Assembly: GCF_900460245.1 (NCBI RefSeq)
Contig: NZ_UHIP01000002.1
Coordinates: 1,426,001 to 1,490,000, forward strand
From: Vibrio fluvialis
GTDB lineage: Bacteria > Pseudomonadota > Gammaproteobacteria > Enterobacterales > Vibrionaceae
Direction: 5' to 3'
DNA: 64,000 nt
Of the stretch, positions 27,563-37,805 are shown piece by piece. Numbering within the stretch: position 1 is the stretch's first letter; the number at the start of each line of letters is the position of its first letter. The notes under the pieces are model-generated. The model did no database searches and was not told the origin of the DNA. It saw only the letters and a program-made list of their open reading frames with translations. Position numbers and translations under genes: made by a program.

Positions 27563-28240
27563 TTACCTTCTACTTCTTACTATTTGGTAACGTCTTGAAA
27601 TGTATTCAAATGGGACGCTCCAAATATGAACCAATCTACAGAATGGAAAAATAAGGAATATCGTCATTCCTAATATCATATGAATGCGAAATATAAAACT
27701 CACGCCATCTAAGTTGCTTGCTGCACCAGATTGAAATGTCACGACATCTTGCGCCCAACCAACTAACTTCATCATTTCACTGCCATCCAAGTGTTGTGCA
27801 GAAAAAGGAATCGTCAAGACACCTAGGCATGCTTGAATGACAAGGAGTGTAAGAATGAGGATGTCAGCAAAAGATGATGTTGCACGCACTCGAACATTAG
27901 TCAGACGTCGTCTCAGTAACATTGCTCCTCCTACGATGGTCATAATGCCAAAAATGCCACCAGCGATCATCGCAATTAACTGTTTGGCGGCTAATGACAG
28001 AAATGATTCATAGACCCAGTGAGGCGTTAACATGCCAAAGAAATGCCCGAGAAATATGCCTATGATACCAACATGAAATAACCCCGAAGCTAATCGCATA
28101 TTGGTATTGTCTAGAATTTGGCTAGACCCTGCACGCCAGGTGTATTGGCCATAGTCATACCTTATCCAACTACCGATCAAGAATACGGAACCAGCGATGT
28201 AGGGATAGATATTAAAAAAGAAACCATTTAAAAAACTCAT
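27563..28240 (-). CDS. narI: Respiratory nitrate reductase gamma subunit (cytochrome b)
   Basis: NarI is the membrane di-heme cytochrome b that oxidises quinol and passes electrons to NarH. The 225-residue protein has five hydrophobic segments (for example [21 protein letters not shown] near the start and [23 protein letters not shown] near the end). It has the conserved heme-ligand His residues in [15 protein letters not shown] and in the late RIHMILG/RLVHIWS segments. It overlaps narJ by four bases (ATGA), so the two are translationally coupled. Confidence 0.96.
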   Translation of the reverse strand: MSFLNGFFFNIYPYIAGSVFLIGSWIRYDYGQYTWRAGSSQILDNTNMRLASGLFHVGIIGIFLGHFFGMLTPHWVYESFLSLAAKQLIAMIAGGIFGIMTIVGGAMLLRRRLTNVRVRATSSFADILILTLLVIQACLGVLTIPFSAQHLDGSEMMKLVGWAQDVVTFQSGAASNLDGVSFIFRIHMILGMTIFLIFPFCRLVHIWSVPFEYISRRYQIVRSRR

Positions 28241-28959
28241 TGCTGAACTCCATTAATATCACTAATGTTTAAATACTGCGGTGAAACATTATTTACAAAT
28301 CGTCTTTGATGCTGATGTTGCAACGCAGAATTGCATCCTTCTTCACCTAAAAATCGGATTTGTTCTTCTTCCCAAATGGCATCTAAGGCTTCTGGTGTAT
28401 AGTCCTCATCTTCATTAGATACTTGTTGATGCAAAGCTTCAGTGTCTACATTCCCTTCCGATAACTCCAACAATATTTTAAATAGATCAAAATAGTAACT
28501 GTCTCTTTGTTTTAACCGTTCAGTAATAATTGCTAAAATCGGAGCAATATTTTTCAGTCCTTCCTTGGCATGTTTTTCATTCAATTGAGACACATATTCT
28601 AGATATCTAGGTAAATAGTCAGGAAGTTCACCACCGCTAAGATGCAACCCAACTTTTTCATATTGGCTCATCAAATCAATCATTGCTTGACCTCTATCTC
28701 TTGATTCTCCATGGACATGTTCAAATAAGAGAAGAGATAGTGACCGTCCTCGATCAAATAAATCAACATAATTAGATTGTGCATCCATTAGCTCCAAATC
28801 TAAAATTCTATTAATAAATTTAACGAGTATTTTCTTTTGATCTATATTTAATTCTTCGCAATGTTTTACGATGCCAATCAATTCATGTGGAAAATCCCAA
28901 GTATCACAGTTCGGATAATCCAATAAGGCCGCAATTAATCTGAGAGATTTCAGTTCCAT
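28237..28959 (-). CDS. narJ: Nitrate reductase molybdenum cofactor assembly chaperone
   Basis: NarJ is a TorD-like chaperone that binds apo-NarG and is needed for molybdenum cofactor insertion and membrane attachment of NarGH. The 240-residue helical protein has the family motifs [39 protein letters not shown] and [18 protein letters not shown]. It is not part of the final enzyme. It shares a TAATG junction with narH and overlaps narI by four bases, the standard narGHJI order. Confidence 0.96.
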   Translation of the reverse strand: MELKSLRLIAALLDYPNCDTWDFPHELIGIVKHCEELNIDQKKILVKFINRILDLELMDAQSNYVDLFDRGRSLSLLLFEHVHGESRDRGQAMIDLMSQYEKVGLHLSGGELPDYLPRYLEYVSQLNEKHAKEGLKNIAPILAIITERLKQRDSYYFDLFKILLELSEGNVDTEALHQQVSNEDEDYTPEALDAIWEEEQIRFLGEEGCNSALQHQHQRRFVNNVSPQYLNISDINGVQQ

Positions 28960-30497
28960 TACTTGTCTCCTATCGTCTTAGCGGTAATGTCTATAGAATT
29001 GATACGCTGACTATTGAATAGATTGATTCGAGTATCATCACCACCATGGCATCCGTTACCAAAACTGAATCCACAACTTTTAGCTTCAGGAAAGGCTTCA
29101 CGCGCCAGTTCTCGATGACTTGAAGGAATGACAAATCGGTCTTCGTAATTTGCAATTGCCAAATAGCGATACATCTCTTCAGCTTGTTGTGCTGTCAACC
29201 CAGCCTGTTCCAATGCACTAATGTCTGTTTGCCCATCAACCGTTTCAGCGCGTTTGTAATGCCGCATCGCAAGCATTCTTTTTAATGCTCGTAGCACAGG
29301 AGCGGTATCTCCCGCAGTCAGAAGATTTGCAAGGTATTGCACAGGGATTCTTAAACTCTCAATGTCTGGAAGAACGCCATTATTACCCAGATATCCAGCA
29401 TCTGCCGCAGACTGAATTGGTGACAAAGGTGGTACATACCAAACCATTGGCATGGTGCGATACTCTGGATGCAAAGGCAGCGCAAGTTTCCAGTCAATCG
29501 CCATTTTATACACAGGTGATTTCTGCGCGGCCTCTAGTACATTTTCCGTAATACCTTGTTTGAAGGCCTCTTCTATAACTTCAGGATCATTCGGGTCTAA
29601 GAATATATCTAGCTGGTTTTGGTAAAGATCCGTCGTACTTTCTGCGGACGCCGCCTGCTCAATCTTATCTGCATCGTATAGAATCACACCTAAGTAGCGA
29701 ATACGCCCTACACAGGTTTCTGAACACACAGTAGGCTGACCAGACTCGATTCTTGGGTAACAGAAGATACATTTTTCCGATTTGCCGCTCTTCCAGTTGA
29801 AGTAAATCTTTTTGTATGGGCATCCTGTCAAACACATCCTCCATCCACGACATTTGTCTTGGTCAATCAATACGATACCGTCTTCTTCCCGCTTGTATAT
29901 TGCACCACTTGGGCAAGTCGCCACACAAGCTGGATTTAAACAGTGCTCGCATAAACGAGGTAAATACATCATGAACGTATTTTCAAACTGACCATACATC
30001 TCTTTTTGCATGTCATTGAAATTCTGATCAGCAGAGCGTTTTGAGAATTCTCCCCCCAGAATTTCTTCCCAGTTTGGCCCTTTTTCCACTTTGTCCATCC
30101 GCTGACCAGTGATCAGAGAACGAGGACGAGCAATCGGTTGATGCTTACTTTGTGGTGCATTTTGGAGATACTCGTAATCAAAAGTGAACGGTTCATAGTA
30201 ATCATCTATGGTCGGCATATCTGGGTTATTGAACAGTTTCGCCATAACGCCAATTTTATTGCCCATTTTTGGCTCGAGCTTTCCTTTAATATTTCGAATC
30301 CATCCTCCCTTCCACTTATCTTGGTTTTCCCAATCACTTGGATACCCTGTACCAGGTTTACTCTCGACATTATTAAACCACGCGTATTCCATGCCTTCGC
30401 GACTAGTCCAAACGTTTTTACAGGTGACTGAACAGGTATGACATCCGATGCATTTATCAAGGTTCAATACCATGCCGACTTGTGAACGAATTTTCAT
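28959..30497 (-). CDS. narH: Respiratory nitrate reductase beta subunit (iron-sulfur)
   Basis: NarH carries one [3Fe-4S] and three [4Fe-4S] clusters and links NarI to NarG. The 512-residue protein has the Cys groups in order: CIGCHTCSVTCKNVW near the start, CEHCLNPACVATCPSGAI, CRGWRMCLTGCPYKKIYF (the Trp-containing motif for the [3Fe-4S] cluster) and CIFCYPRIESGQPTVCSETCVGRIRYLG. Length and spacing match the E. coli family. It lies 2 bases after narG. Confidence 0.97.
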   Translation of the reverse strand: MKIRSQVGMVLNLDKCIGCHTCSVTCKNVWTSREGMEYAWFNNVESKPGTGYPSDWENQDKWKGGWIRNIKGKLEPKMGNKIGVMAKLFNNPDMPTIDDYYEPFTFDYEYLQNAPQSKHQPIARPRSLITGQRMDKVEKGPNWEEILGGEFSKRSADQNFNDMQKEMYGQFENTFMMYLPRLCEHCLNPACVATCPSGAIYKREEDGIVLIDQDKCRGWRMCLTGCPYKKIYFNWKSGKSEKCIFCYPRIESGQPTVCSETCVGRIRYLGVILYDADKIEQAASAESTTDLYQNQLDIFLDPNDPEVIEEAFKQGITENVLEAAQKSPVYKMAIDWKLALPLHPEYRTMPMVWYVPPLSPIQSAADAGYLGNNGVLPDIESLRIPVQYLANLLTAGDTAPVLRALKRMLAMRHYKRAETVDGQTDISALEQAGLTAQQAEEMYRYLAIANYEDRFVIPSSHRELAREAFPEAKSCGFSFGNGCHGGDDTRINLFNSQRINSIDITAKTIGDK

Positions 30498-30499
30498 AC

Positions 30500-33400
30500 T
30501 TATTTATCTCCCACTAAACCACTGTACATATTCGGTGCTTGTGTATAGTCGTTGTTTTCGCCATCTAGCCATTTGACTTCCTTCATTCGACGAACAACAA
30601 CAAATTCATCTCTGTTCGAACCTACTGTTCCGTAGTAGTTAAAGCCATAAGCCTGATGCACATAGCCGCCGATCATATGAGTAGGTTTTGGACATACCCT
30701 AGTGACAGAGTTATGTATCCCACCTCGTTGTCCAGTAATCTCACCACCTGGCAAGTTAACAAGGCGCTCTTGTGCGTGGTACATCATGACCATCCCTTCA
30801 GGCACACGTTGACTGACCACAGCCCGCGCCGTTAATGAGCCATTCGAGTTAAATGCTTCGATCCAGTCGTTATCTTCAATACCAAGATCTTTTGCATCTA
30901 TTTCACTCATCCACACAATTGGGCCACCACGTGATAATGTCAGCATCAGCAAGTTTTCGCTGTACGTAGAGTGAATTCCCCACTTTTGGTGTGGCGTAAT
31001 CCAGTTCAACGCTTTCTCTTTGTTGCCATTGCCCTTCTTGCCCATAATGTCGTGAACAGTACGAGTATTAATAGGTGGGCGATAAGCAATTAAACTCTCA
31101 CCAAAATCTCTCATCCATTGGTGATCTTGATATAACTGTTGACGCCCTGTTACTGTTCGCCACGGTATCAATTCATGGACATTGGTATAACCAGCGTTGT
31201 AGGACACATGTTCATCTTCCAACCCAGACCATGTTGGACTCGATATGATTTTTCGTGGTTGTGCTTGAATATCTCTAAAGCGAATTTTTTCTTCTTCTTT
31301 ATTGATGGCCAAGTGTCGGTGCTCGCGCCCTGTAAATTCACTTAATGCATCCCATGCTTTTACTGCCACTTGCCCGTTCGTTTCTGGCGCTAGGGCCAAG
31401 ATCACTTCTGCTGCATCAATGGCTGATTCAATTTTGGCGAGTCCTTTTGCGGCTCCTTCATGATGGACATAATTGAGTTTTTTAAGTAGCTCAACTTCAC
31501 TGTCGGTATTCCAGTTGATTCCTTTACCACCATTACCTTGACTACTTAATAGAGGCCCTAGAGAAGTGAATCGTGCATAGGTATTAGGATAATCACGTTC
31601 CACGGCCATAATATGTGGCGCAGTTTTACCAGGGATCAACTCGCATTCGCCAAGTTTCCAATCTTTAACATCAAATGCCTGCGCTATTTCCGCTGGAGAA
31701 TCATGCTGTATAGGTAAAGTAACAATATCGGTTTCTTTACCCAAATGGCCTTCACAAAGACTCGAAAATGCTTTGGTAATGCCTTTGTAGATTTCCCAGT
31801 CAGACTTTGCTTCCCATGCTGGATCAACCGCTGCCGATAGAGGATGAATAAATGGATGCATATCCGACGTGTTCATATCATCTTTTTCGTACCACGTTGC
31901 GGTTGGAAGAACGATATCCGAGAATAAACACGTGCTCGACATACGAAAATCTAGCGTCACAACGAGGTCAAGCTTGCCTTGTGTTGGTTGATCACTCCAT
32001 TCCACTTCACTCGGTTTTGTTGCACTAAACTCGCCCAGATCTTTACCTTGAATACCATGCTCGGTTCCGAGTAAATATTTGAGCATGTATTCGTGACCTT
32101 TGCCCGACGAGCCAAGTAAGTTCGAACGCCATATAAACATATTTCGTGGATAGTGTTTTTCAGGTTGTTCTGATGCGAAACGAATCTCGCCTTCTTTCAA
32201 CGCATTCACAACGTAATCAGTTGCTGACTGTCCTGAGCTTTGTGCCTGTTTGGCAATATTCAACGGGTTTACGTTAAGTTGTGGTGACGAAGGTAACCAT
32301 CCCATTCGCTCTGCTTTAACGTTCATATCGATCAAGTGTTCGCTGTAGCGCGTTTTATCCGCTACTGGAGACAATAATTCATCGACTTTTAACTTCTCAT
32401 ATCGCCATTGACTTGAATGGTTGTAGAAGAAAGATGTGCCATTCATATGACGAGGAGGCTTCTGCCAATCTAATCCAAACGCTAGAGGTTGCCATCCTGT
32501 CTGAGGACGAAGTTTTTCTTGTCCGACATAATGCGCCCAACCACCGCCACTTTGCCCAACACAGCCACAGAAGATCAACATGTTGATCAAACCGCGATAG
32601 TTCATATCCATGTGGTACCAGTGGTTCAAGCCTGCACCGACAATAATCATCGAACGCCCGCGAGTTTTCTCTGCATTATCCGCAAACTCAGTTGCAATTC
32701 GAATGATCTCTTCGGCTGAAACTCCTGTGATTTTTTCAGCCCATGCAGGAGAATAGGCTTTGAGTTCGGAATACTCTGCTGCACAACTCGGATCACTTAA
32801 TCCACGTTTTACACCATAATTCGCGAGTGTCAGATCATATACGGTTGTGACAAATGTTTCGGTTCCGTCTTCCAAAGTAATACGTTTGGCTGGCAGCTTG
32901 CGATTAATGAGGTCTGATAGTGGCACATGAGTAAAGTGTTCGTGCTCTAAACCACCAAAATAGGGGAAAGCAACATCAACGGTGTCATCCGCATCTTTTA
33001 TCCCTAATTGCAACTTCACATTATCCTGGCCATCTCCCGCTAGCTGCTCAAGATTCCACTTACCTTTTTCTCCCCAACGAAAACCAGCAGAACCATTAGG
33101 TGCAACGAATTCCCCATCGACTTCGTTAATAGCGATGGTTTTCCATTCAGGATTGTTGGACTCTCCGAGGTTATTCACTAGCTCTGATGCACGTAAAAAC
33201 TGACCTGCACTGTAGCTACCGTCAGCTCTAGGCTCCAACTTCACCAACATCGGCATATCTGAGTATTGCCGCAAGTAGTTTTGGAAGTATTCGGACTGAC
33301 GTTTAACATGAAATTCTTTAAGAATTACATGACCCATTGCGAGTGCTACAGCACTGTCCGTACCTTGTTTTGGGTTAAGCCAATGATCGCAGAGTTTTGC

Positions 33401-34264
33401 AACTTCAGCGTAATCAGGTGTAATTGCGACTGTTTTCGTCCCTTTATAACGGACCTCGGTAAAGAAGTGCGCATCAGGAGTGCGGGTTTGAGGGATGTTA
33501 GAACCCCAAGCAATAATGTATGAAGAATTGTACCAATCTGCTGATTCAGGAACGTCTGTTTGCTCCCCCCACGTCATCGGAGATGCTGGTGGTAAATCAC
33601 AATACCAATCATAAAAACTCAAACAGGAACCACCAATAAGAGACAAGTATCTCGCACCAGCGGCGTAAGACACCATAGACATAGCTGGAATTGGGGAGAA
33701 ACCCACCACGCGATCTGGTCCATGTTCTTTTATGGTGTATATATTAGATGCGGCAATAATTTCGTTAACTTCAGCCCAAGAACTACGTACAAATCCGCCT
33801 CGTCCTCGCGCTGTTTTATAAGCAGTCGTCGATTCAGAGTTAGTGACAATAGATTCCCATGCATCGATAGGATCTGCAAAGCGGCGTTTTGCTTCACGCC
33901 AAAGCTTTAATAGCGGCTTACGTACCATTGGGTACTTGAGACGATTCGCACTATATAAGTACCAAGAGTAACTCGCCCCTCGCGGACATCCTCTCGGCTC
34001 ATGATTAGGAAGATCTGGACGTGTTCTAGGATAATCTGTTTGTTGAGTTTCCCATGTCACCAACCCATTTTTAACATAAATTTTCCAACTACAAGATCCA
34101 GTGCAGTTTACGCCGTGAGTAGAGCGCACAATTTTATCATGCTGCCAACGCGTCCTGTATCCATCTTCCCAATCACGATTTGTATTAAGTGTTTGTCCGT
34201 GATCACCAGAAAACGAATCTCCGACTTGTTTAAAGTATCGAAATCGATCCAAAAACTTGCTCAT
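30500..34264 (-). CDS. narG: Respiratory nitrate reductase alpha subunit (molybdopterin catalytic)
   Basis: NarG reduces nitrate to nitrite at a bis-MGD molybdenum site on the cytoplasmic face, coupled to quinol oxidation. At 1254 residues it is close to E. coli NarG. The N-terminal FS0 cluster ligands are seen as HGVNCTGSC and a later GCPRG Cys. Other family motifs include NSSYIIAWGSNIPQTRTPDAHF, GCVGQSGGGWAHYVGQEKLRP and SSTCLFSDIVLPTATWYEKDDMNTSDMHPF. A Shine-Dalgarno (TAGGAGAAA) precedes ATG 34264. It follows narK by 98 bases. Most Vibrio rely on periplasmic Nap, so a full membrane Nar is notable and, with the low GC, suggests acquisition. Confidence 0.97.
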   Translation of the reverse strand: MSKFLDRFRYFKQVGDSFSGDHGQTLNTNRDWEDGYRTRWQHDKIVRSTHGVNCTGSCSWKIYVKNGLVTWETQQTDYPRTRPDLPNHEPRGCPRGASYSWYLYSANRLKYPMVRKPLLKLWREAKRRFADPIDAWESIVTNSESTTAYKTARGRGGFVRSSWAEVNEIIAASNIYTIKEHGPDRVVGFSPIPAMSMVSYAAGARYLSLIGGSCLSFYDWYCDLPPASPMTWGEQTDVPESADWYNSSYIIAWGSNIPQTRTPDAHFFTEVRYKGTKTVAITPDYAEVAKLCDHWLNPKQGTDSAVALAMGHVILKEFHVKRQSEYFQNYLRQYSDMPMLVKLEPRADGSYSAGQFLRASELVNNLGESNNPEWKTIAINEVDGEFVAPNGSAGFRWGEKGKWNLEQLAGDGQDNVKLQLGIKDADDTVDVAFPYFGGLEHEHFTHVPLSDLINRKLPAKRITLEDGTETFVTTVYDLTLANYGVKRGLSDPSCAAEYSELKAYSPAWAEKITGVSAEEIIRIATEFADNAEKTRGRSMIIVGAGLNHWYHMDMNYRGLINMLIFCGCVGQSGGGWAHYVGQEKLRPQTGWQPLAFGLDWQKPPRHMNGTSFFYNHSSQWRYEKLKVDELLSPVADKTRYSEHLIDMNVKAERMGWLPSSPQLNVNPLNIAKQAQSSGQSATDYVVNALKEGEIRFASEQPEKHYPRNMFIWRSNLLGSSGKGHEYMLKYLLGTEHGIQGKDLGEFSATKPSEVEWSDQPTQGKLDLVVTLDFRMSSTCLFSDIVLPTATWYEKDDMNTSDMHPFIHPLSAAVDPAWEAKSDWEIYKGITKAFSSLCEGHLGKETDIVTLPIQHDSPAEIAQAFDVKDWKLGECELIPGKTAPHIMAVERDYPNTYARFTSLGPLLSSQGNGGKGINWNTDSEVELLKKLNYVHHEGAAKGLAKIESAIDAAEVILALAPETNGQVAVKAWDALSEFTGREHRHLAINKEEEKIRFRDIQAQPRKIISSPTWSGLEDEHVSYNAGYTNVHELIPWRTVTGRQQLYQDHQWMRDFGESLIAYRPPINTRTVHDIMGKKGNGNKEKALNWITPHQKWGIHSTYSENLLMLTLSRGGPIVWMSEIDAKDLGIEDNDWIEAFNSNGSLTARAVVSQRVPEGMVMMYHAQERLVNLPGGEITGQRGGIHNSVTRVCPKPTHMIGGYVHQAYGFNYYGTVGSNRDEFVVVRRMKEVKWLDGENNDYTQAPNMYSGLVGDK

Positions 34265-34362
34265 TCAGTGTTTCTCCTATATTTAGGAACTAATTACTAT
34301 TTATATTTAATTGATAATTTAAGTTAATATCTACGATAGAAAGTTCGAATTAAATATGTGAC

Positions 34363-35763
34363 TTATTTTTTCGTTGCGTAACCATTCTCTATATTTCGTC
34401 CATAAACGAACCACGTAATGATTGAGCAAACGACATAGAAAAATAGGAATAGTATTAAAGCACTTGAGGCTGAGCCTGTAAGAGAGAGCGATAGACCAAA
34501 TGCCTGTGGAATAAAGAAACCACCAAACGCGCCAATAGCAGATATAAATCCTAATGCTGCTGCTGTATCCGTTCCTGTCTTACGCGTGATAGTCTCCTCA
34601 TCCAATCCTGCCATTCTCGCTTGTTGCGTGACAATACGGCGGAATAAAACTGCTATCATTTGAAATGTTGATCCACTACCAATACCCGAGCAAGCAAATA
34701 ATCCCATAAAAATTATAAGGAAAATAACAAAACTACCTGATGTACTTTCCGATGGAATAGTAAAGAAGATAAGAACGGTTAATAACGCCATGAGTACGAA
34801 GTTTAAAAACGTTACTTTTATGCCACCAAATTTATCTGACCATGCTCCACCAACAGGTCGCATAAGAGCACCAATAAGTGGACCTATAAAGGCAAATTTC
34901 AAAACTTCAACTTCTGGAAATTGCGTTTGAGACAACATTGCAAAACCAGCAGAGAAACCGATAAAAGAACCAAACGCGGAAAGATATAATAAACTCATTA
35001 ACCATAAGTGTCCTTGTTTAAGTACTTTGACCTGCTCTTTGAACGAGGCTTTTGCATTTTCTATATCGTTCATTCCAAACCAGGAAATAAGGCTAAAGAG
35101 TAAAATTAACGGTACCCAAATCCATGCGGCGTTTTGTAGATGTGGCCCTTCAGATTGCGAAGTAAACCATTGAACGGAAATAGCAATAGGAACCACCAAC
35201 TGCATTACGCTGACACCGAGATTGCCAAGTCCACCATTTAAGCCAAGCGCACTCCCCTGCATTTCCTTTGGATAAAAGAAACTGATATTTGCCATACTTG
35301 AGGCAAAATTTGCACCACCTAGTCCACATAGCAGCGCAATCATGACGAAAGTGGAGTACGAAGTATGAGGATTACTGATGGCGATTCCTAGCCAAACCAT
35401 TGGTACAACAAGCATCAATGTACTGAATGCAGTCCAACGTCTACCGCCAAATATTGAAATTGTGAAAGAATAAGGAATACGACCAATCGCTCCTGATACT
35501 GAGGGCAATGCGGTTAACAAAAAAAGTTGCTCGGTACTAAATGAAAAGCCGACTTTAGGCAAATTTACTGCAACTGCACTAAAGATCATCCAAACACAAA
35601 AAGACAATAGTAGGCAGGGAATCGAAATCCATAAGTTTCGCTTTGCAATGTATTGTCCTTGAGATAACCAAAACTGTCTATCCTCAGGAAACCATTGTTT
35701 AATCGAATGCGCACTTACTCGACCAGACGACTCCATGTCTTTTGTATCTATATTTATTGACAT
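34363..35763 (-). CDS. narK: NarK-type nitrate/nitrite MFS transporter
   Basis: The 466-residue NNP-family major facilitator has 12 hydrophobic segments and both nitrate signature regions: GLGGANFASSMANISFFYPKEMQGSALGLNGGLGNLGVS in the N-half and the GIGSGSTFQM/AALGFISAIGAFGGFFIPQA region in the C-half. It imports nitrate and/or exchanges it for nitrite, supplying the cytoplasmic NarG site. It is the first gene of narK-narGHJI and diverges from the NarX/NarL pair. An FNR-like box lies 62-75 bases upstream of its ATG, consistent with anaerobic induction. Confidence 0.94.
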   Translation of the reverse strand: MSINIDTKDMESSGRVSAHSIKQWFPEDRQFWLSQGQYIAKRNLWISIPCLLLSFCVWMIFSAVAVNLPKVGFSFSTEQLFLLTALPSVSGAIGRIPYSFTISIFGGRRWTAFSTLMLVVPMVWLGIAISNPHTSYSTFVMIALLCGLGGANFASSMANISFFYPKEMQGSALGLNGGLGNLGVSVMQLVVPIAISVQWFTSQSEGPHLQNAAWIWVPLILLFSLISWFGMNDIENAKASFKEQVKVLKQGHLWLMSLLYLSAFGSFIGFSAGFAMLSQTQFPEVEVLKFAFIGPLIGALMRPVGGAWSDKFGGIKVTFLNFVLMALLTVLIFFTIPSESTSGSFVIFLIIFMGLFACSGIGSGSTFQMIAVLFRRIVTQQARMAGLDEETITRKTGTDTAAALGFISAIGAFGGFFIPQAFGLSLSLTGSASSALILFLFFYVVCSIITWFVYGRNIENGYATKK

Positions 35764-35824
35764 GATTCACACCGTTGTTATTGGGAAAACCATTACATTT
35801 AGTGATAATCACGTAGTTAAATTA

Positions 35825-35838
35825 TTGACTTAGATCAA
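35825..35838 (-). promoter_or_regulatory. FNR-like box in the narK/narX divergent promoter region
   Basis: TTGACTTAGATCAA matches the FNR consensus TTGAT-N4-ATCAA at nine of ten positions. It is centred about 68 bases upstream of the narK start codon, a plausible activator position for narK transcription. The same gap (35764-36052) carries an imperfect dyad GGTAT...ATACC around 35984-36000 that could serve a NarL-type regulator, but it does not match the heptamer consensus well. Confidence 0.65.
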
Positions 35839-36052
35839 AAGCATCTTCTTAATAAAACCGAACTGCTCAGTCATACTACTCATTGTAGTTACAACAAAAA
35901 CCTGTAACTCATTGATATCATTGTGTAAATTAAAAAATTCACAAACAAACGGCTTGGAAAACTATTCAGTGGTAACCCACAAGTGGTATGTCATATACCA
36001 TGAATTAAATGTAAATTGTTAGATATAACTGACTAGTTTATTAGATGGAATA

Positions 36053-37804
36053 ATGAATTTTTTCAATATATCGATAACCAAAAAAATTTCATTCTTTATA
36101 TTAATGCTTTGCAGTATATCTCTATCTGGCATGTTTATTTCACTCATAACGGTAGATAATATCCAAGGTCGAACGCACATCGTTAATCAAATTGGTTCGA
36201 TAAGAATGCTCATCTATAAATCTATTTTGTCTACAGATAAAAGTATTACTTCAAAAAATATAATAAAAATAAATACAAAACTGAATAATCCAAACATAAT
36301 AAAGTACATGATTAAAAGTGGTTTAAACGATGAGCATGGAAATTTGTTAGCATTCTTTCAGGAAAAGATAGAAAACCAGAGTTATGAATCAATAAGATCA
36401 AACTCTGATGAATTTGTAAAAATAATAGATAACCTGATCTATAACGTAGAGCTTAATACCGAGAACAACATTAAATCTCTAGAAAATATCCAAAAAGTAT
36501 TTTCTATAATGATAATTATATTTGGAATATATGCCATTGGAAACTTATACTCAAGGCTATTTAAGCCTTGGATGTCAATACTTGATATATCAAGATCGAT
36601 TAAATCTGGAGACTTTAGTAAAAAGTTTAGCGTTCAGAGACATAAAGATGAAATGAATGAACTGGGTGACTCCATTAATTTAATGTCAGAAAGTTTAAAA
36701 GAGACATATATAAATTTAGAAAATATTGTGTATCATAAAACAGAAGATCTGAATAGAAAAAATAGATACTTAGACTTTTTATATCGAGCATGTAAAAAGT
36801 TTAATAATGAACAATATAGCTGCGATATGTTAGCACCATTAATTAAAGAGCTAATTGAATTAACTGGAATACATAAGGTTACAATTTTAATTAATGATTA
36901 TCAAGAAAGTGATAACACTCAAACATTTGATTTTGGCTCATTAAGTAGGCCTGAATTTTGTAAAAACATAAGTTGCAACCTTTGTTTTGATAAGAAAAAA
37001 GTGTTTATAGCAAATCTATCAGAGATAACTATAAAACTAAAGGATTCTAGTCATGATTATGGAAGAATCGTCATCTCTAACAATAGTAAATCCCCTTTAA
37101 ATACAGAAAATGAGCAATTAATAATTGCATTTTCAGAACTATTAACGCAATCGCTTTCTGTTTTCTATAAAGTTCAACAAGATCAGCAGTTATTAATATT
37201 AAAAGAGAGAAATACAATTGCACGCGAACTGCATGATTCAATCGCTCAGTCCCTATCTTGTCTCAAGATTAAATTGAGTATTTTACAAATGGATTTATCA
37301 CACTTAGATGAAGAACAGATATCGATAATTGGGGAAATGCGAGAAGAAGTAAATGTTGCTTATTGTCAACTTAGAGAACTTTTGACTACCTTTAGGTTGA
37401 AGTTAGATGGACTAGGTTTTTTACCTGCACTAGAAAACACGGTTAAGGAATATAACCAAAAAATAGGAACGAAAATAAATTTAAATTATGAAATTCCAGC
37501 CAATAAAATATCCGCTCATCATTCAATACATTTAATTCAAATCATTCGTGAGCTATTAAATAATATTTATAAACATGCACACGCTTCAGATGTAACGCTA
37601 GATTTATCAATGAAAGGTAATGACGTCTCCTTAATTATTCTCGACGATGGTTGTGGATTCTCTACTTCACAAGAAAACTCTCGTTATGGCCTAAAAATTA
37701 TTGGTGACAGAGCACAGTCTCTATCAGGAAAATGGGATATCATCTCCTCTCCTGGCAAAGGAACTGAATTCTATCTAACTTTTCCTATATATTCACGAGT
37801 ATAA
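36053..37804 (+). CDS. narX: NarX-type nitrate/nitrite sensor histidine kinase
   Basis: The protein has 583 residues. TM1 (about 12-35) is followed by a P-box-like segment (NIQGRTHIVNQIGSIRMLIYK, about 36-56), which in NarX/NarQ binds nitrate and nitrite. The periplasmic helices, TM2 (about 148-168) and HAMP (about 168-225) come next. A central GAF-like module (about 250-365) contains CKNISCNLCF cysteines, as in NarX. HisKA_3 has His394 in ARELHDSIAQS, and the HATPase has IIRELLNNIYKHAHAS and GYGLKIIGDRA-like ends. It is very AT-rich. The response regulator gene starts one base after its stop, so they are one operon. Confidence 0.85.
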   Translation: MNFFNISITKKISFFILMLCSISLSGMFISLITVDNIQGRTHIVNQIGSIRMLIYKSILSTDKSITSKNIIKINTKLNNPNIIKYMIKSGLNDEHGNLLAFFQEKIENQSYESIRSNSDEFVKIIDNLIYNVELNTENNIKSLENIQKVFSIMIIIFGIYAIGNLYSRLFKPWMSILDISRSIKSGDFSKKFSVQRHKDEMNELGDSINLMSESLKETYINLENIVYHKTEDLNRKNRYLDFLYRACKKFNNEQYSCDMLAPLIKELIELTGIHKVTILINDYQESDNTQTFDFGSLSRPEFCKNISCNLCFDKKKVFIANLSEITIKLKDSSHDYGRIVISNNSKSPLNTENEQLIIAFSELLTQSLSVFYKVQQDQQLLILKERNTIARELHDSIAQSLSCLKIKLSILQMDLSHLDEEQISIIGEMREEVNVAYCQLRELLTTFRLKLDGLGFLPALENTVKEYNQKIGTKINLNYEIPANKISAHHSIHLIQIIRELLNNIYKHAHASDVTLDLSMKGNDVSLIILDDGCGFSTSQENSRYGLKIIGDRAQSLSGKWDIISSPGKGTEFYLTFPIYSRV

Positions 37805-37805
37805 T

